A stretch of 5,304 bases of DNA from Deltaproteobacteria bacterium (GTDB taxonomy: Bacteria; Desulfobacterota; Desulfobacteria; Desulfobacterales; JAFDCJ01): assembly GCA_024277475.1 (NCBI GenBank), contig JAJRVC010000488.1, positions 1 through 5,304 of the forward strand, written 5' to 3'. A program made the translations under genes and the position numbers. How positions within the stretch are numbered: position 1 is the stretch's first letter; each line of letters begins with the position of its first letter. Shown here piece by piece: positions 4,637 through 5,304 of the stretch. The notes beneath the pieces are model-generated. The model saw only the letters and a program-made list of their open reading frames with translations. It had not been told where the DNA came from and searched no databases.

Positions 4637-5304
4637 ATGGAACAGAGTAGACAGGTCGTTCTTGAAGCTTCCAACATCAACTTGAACTTCGGAGGCGTCA
4701 GGGCACTGACGGATATCAGCTTCAAGGCCTACAAAGGTGAAATTCTGGCCATTATCGGACCCAATGGTGCCGGAAAAACCAGCCTGCTGAACTGTATCAA
4801 CGGCTTTTATCGTGCCGAGCCGAATGGTTCGATTCGATTCATGAACCACCAGCTTCTGGGCATGAAAACCTATGACATCGCAAAGCTTGGTATCGCCAGG
4901 GTTTTTCAGGGCATACAGACCTACGCGGGGATGACGACTCTCGACAATCTGATGACCGGAAGGCACCTCGCCTTCAATCACGGCGTCTTCGCTTCCCTCT
5001 TCTATTTCTGGTCAAAGGCAAAAAAAGAGGAAATGCAGAACCGCCGCAAAGTAGAGGATATCATTGATTTTCTGGAAATAGAGCAAATACGAAAATCGTA
5101 TGTCGGCACACTGCCTTACGGTATCCGCAAACGCGTCGATTTCGGCCGCGCCCTGGCCATGGAACCGGAAATCCTGTTGTTGGACGAACCCATGGCCGGT
5201 ATGAACCTGGAAGAAAAAGAAGATATGGCACGATTCATTCTCGATGTCTCGGAGGAGAAGGCCACCACCATCATCCTGGTGGAACACGACATGGGCGTGG
5301 TGAT
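4637..5304 (+). CDS. LivG-type ABC transporter ATP-binding protein, 5' part (HAAT family)
   Basis: The first 222 codons of an ABC ATPase that continues past the right edge; LivG proteins are about 250-260 residues, so most is present. It would power a branched-chain amino acid type (HAAT) importer from the cytoplasmic face of the inner membrane. Visible elements are Walker A GPNGAGKT (41-48), the Q-loop at Gln91 (VFQGIQTYAGMTTLDNL), Walker B ILLLDEP (179-185), the D-loop AGMN (187-190) and the switch His217 in LVEHDMGVV. The long insert between Q-loop and signature (about 110-150), the AGMN motif and the VEHDM ending are LivG traits. The signature, usually LSYGQQR or LSGGQ, reads LPYGIRKR (159-166). 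The start has GAGGGG eight bases upstream. Probable operon with the TetR gene. The substrate is unknown: amino acids, or organic or aromatic acids as in ligase-linked HAAT systems. Confidence 0.93.
   Translation, partial: MEQSRQVVLEASNINLNFGGVRALTDISFKAYKGEILAIIGPNGAGKTSLLNCINGFYRAEPNGSIRFMNHQLLGMKTYDIAKLGIARVFQGIQTYAGMTTLDNLMTGRHLAFNHGVFASLFYFWSKAKKEEMQNRRKVEDIIDFLEIEQIRKSYVGTLPYGIRKRVDFGRALAMEPEILLLDEPMAGMNLEEKEDMARFILDVSEEKATTIILVEHDMGVV

Noticed and set aside
4580..4981. 133-codon open frame on the - strand
   Set aside because: It is antisense to the ABC ATPase gene, whose Walker A and Q-loop are encoded on the + strand in the same stretch.

Overview
The window reads as ordinary bacterial chromosome, probably from a Gram-negative proteobacterium. 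My best guess is a Desulfobacterota (delta-proteobacterial) lineage. That guess rests on a stand-alone 3-hydroxyacyl-CoA dehydrogenase sitting near a TetR regulator followed by a LivG-type ABC ATPase, an arrangement common in those genomes. It is inference, not proof. Genes are densely packed with good Shine-Dalgarno sites. No rRNA, tRNA, CRISPR array or insertion sequence was seen.

Layout. (1) Bases 1-416, + strand: the 3' part of a COG3618-type amidohydrolase (lactonase / 2-pyrone-4,6-dicarboxylate hydrolase-like). Its usual active-site Asp is Asn here. (2) Bases 575-2296, - strand, convergent with the first gene: a complete IlvD/Edd-family [2Fe-2S] dehydratase whose motifs fit the sugar-acid (pentonate) dehydratases better than the valine/isoleucine enzyme. 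(3) Bases 2297-2573: a divergent intergenic region with candidate promoters and short palindromes. (4) Bases 2574-3506, + strand: a complete 310-residue 3-hydroxyacyl-CoA dehydrogenase. (5) Bases 3507-3892: a 386-bp, largely AT-rich gap holding dyads, a good sigma70-like promoter, a 9-bp tandem repeat and a hairpin. (6) Bases 3893-4573, + strand: a TetR/AcrR-type regulator. (7) Bases 4637-5304, + strand: the first 222 codons of a LivG-type ABC transporter ATPase that runs off the right edge. A two-part dyad lies between it and the TetR gene.

Functional reading. The left half could serve sugar-acid or lactone catabolism: a lactonase-like hydrolase beside an aldonate dehydratase. The right half looks like acyl-CoA metabolism: a beta-oxidation dehydrogenase, then a regulator heading an uptake operon of the branched-chain amino acid transporter (HAAT) type, which in some bacteria carries acids or aromatics and is linked to acyl-CoA ligases. 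I found no convincing undescribed system. The points most worth checking are the Asp-to-Asn change in the hydrolase, the atypical LPYGI signature in the ABC ATPase, the HFFG motif in the dehydrogenase, and the structured leader before the ABC gene.
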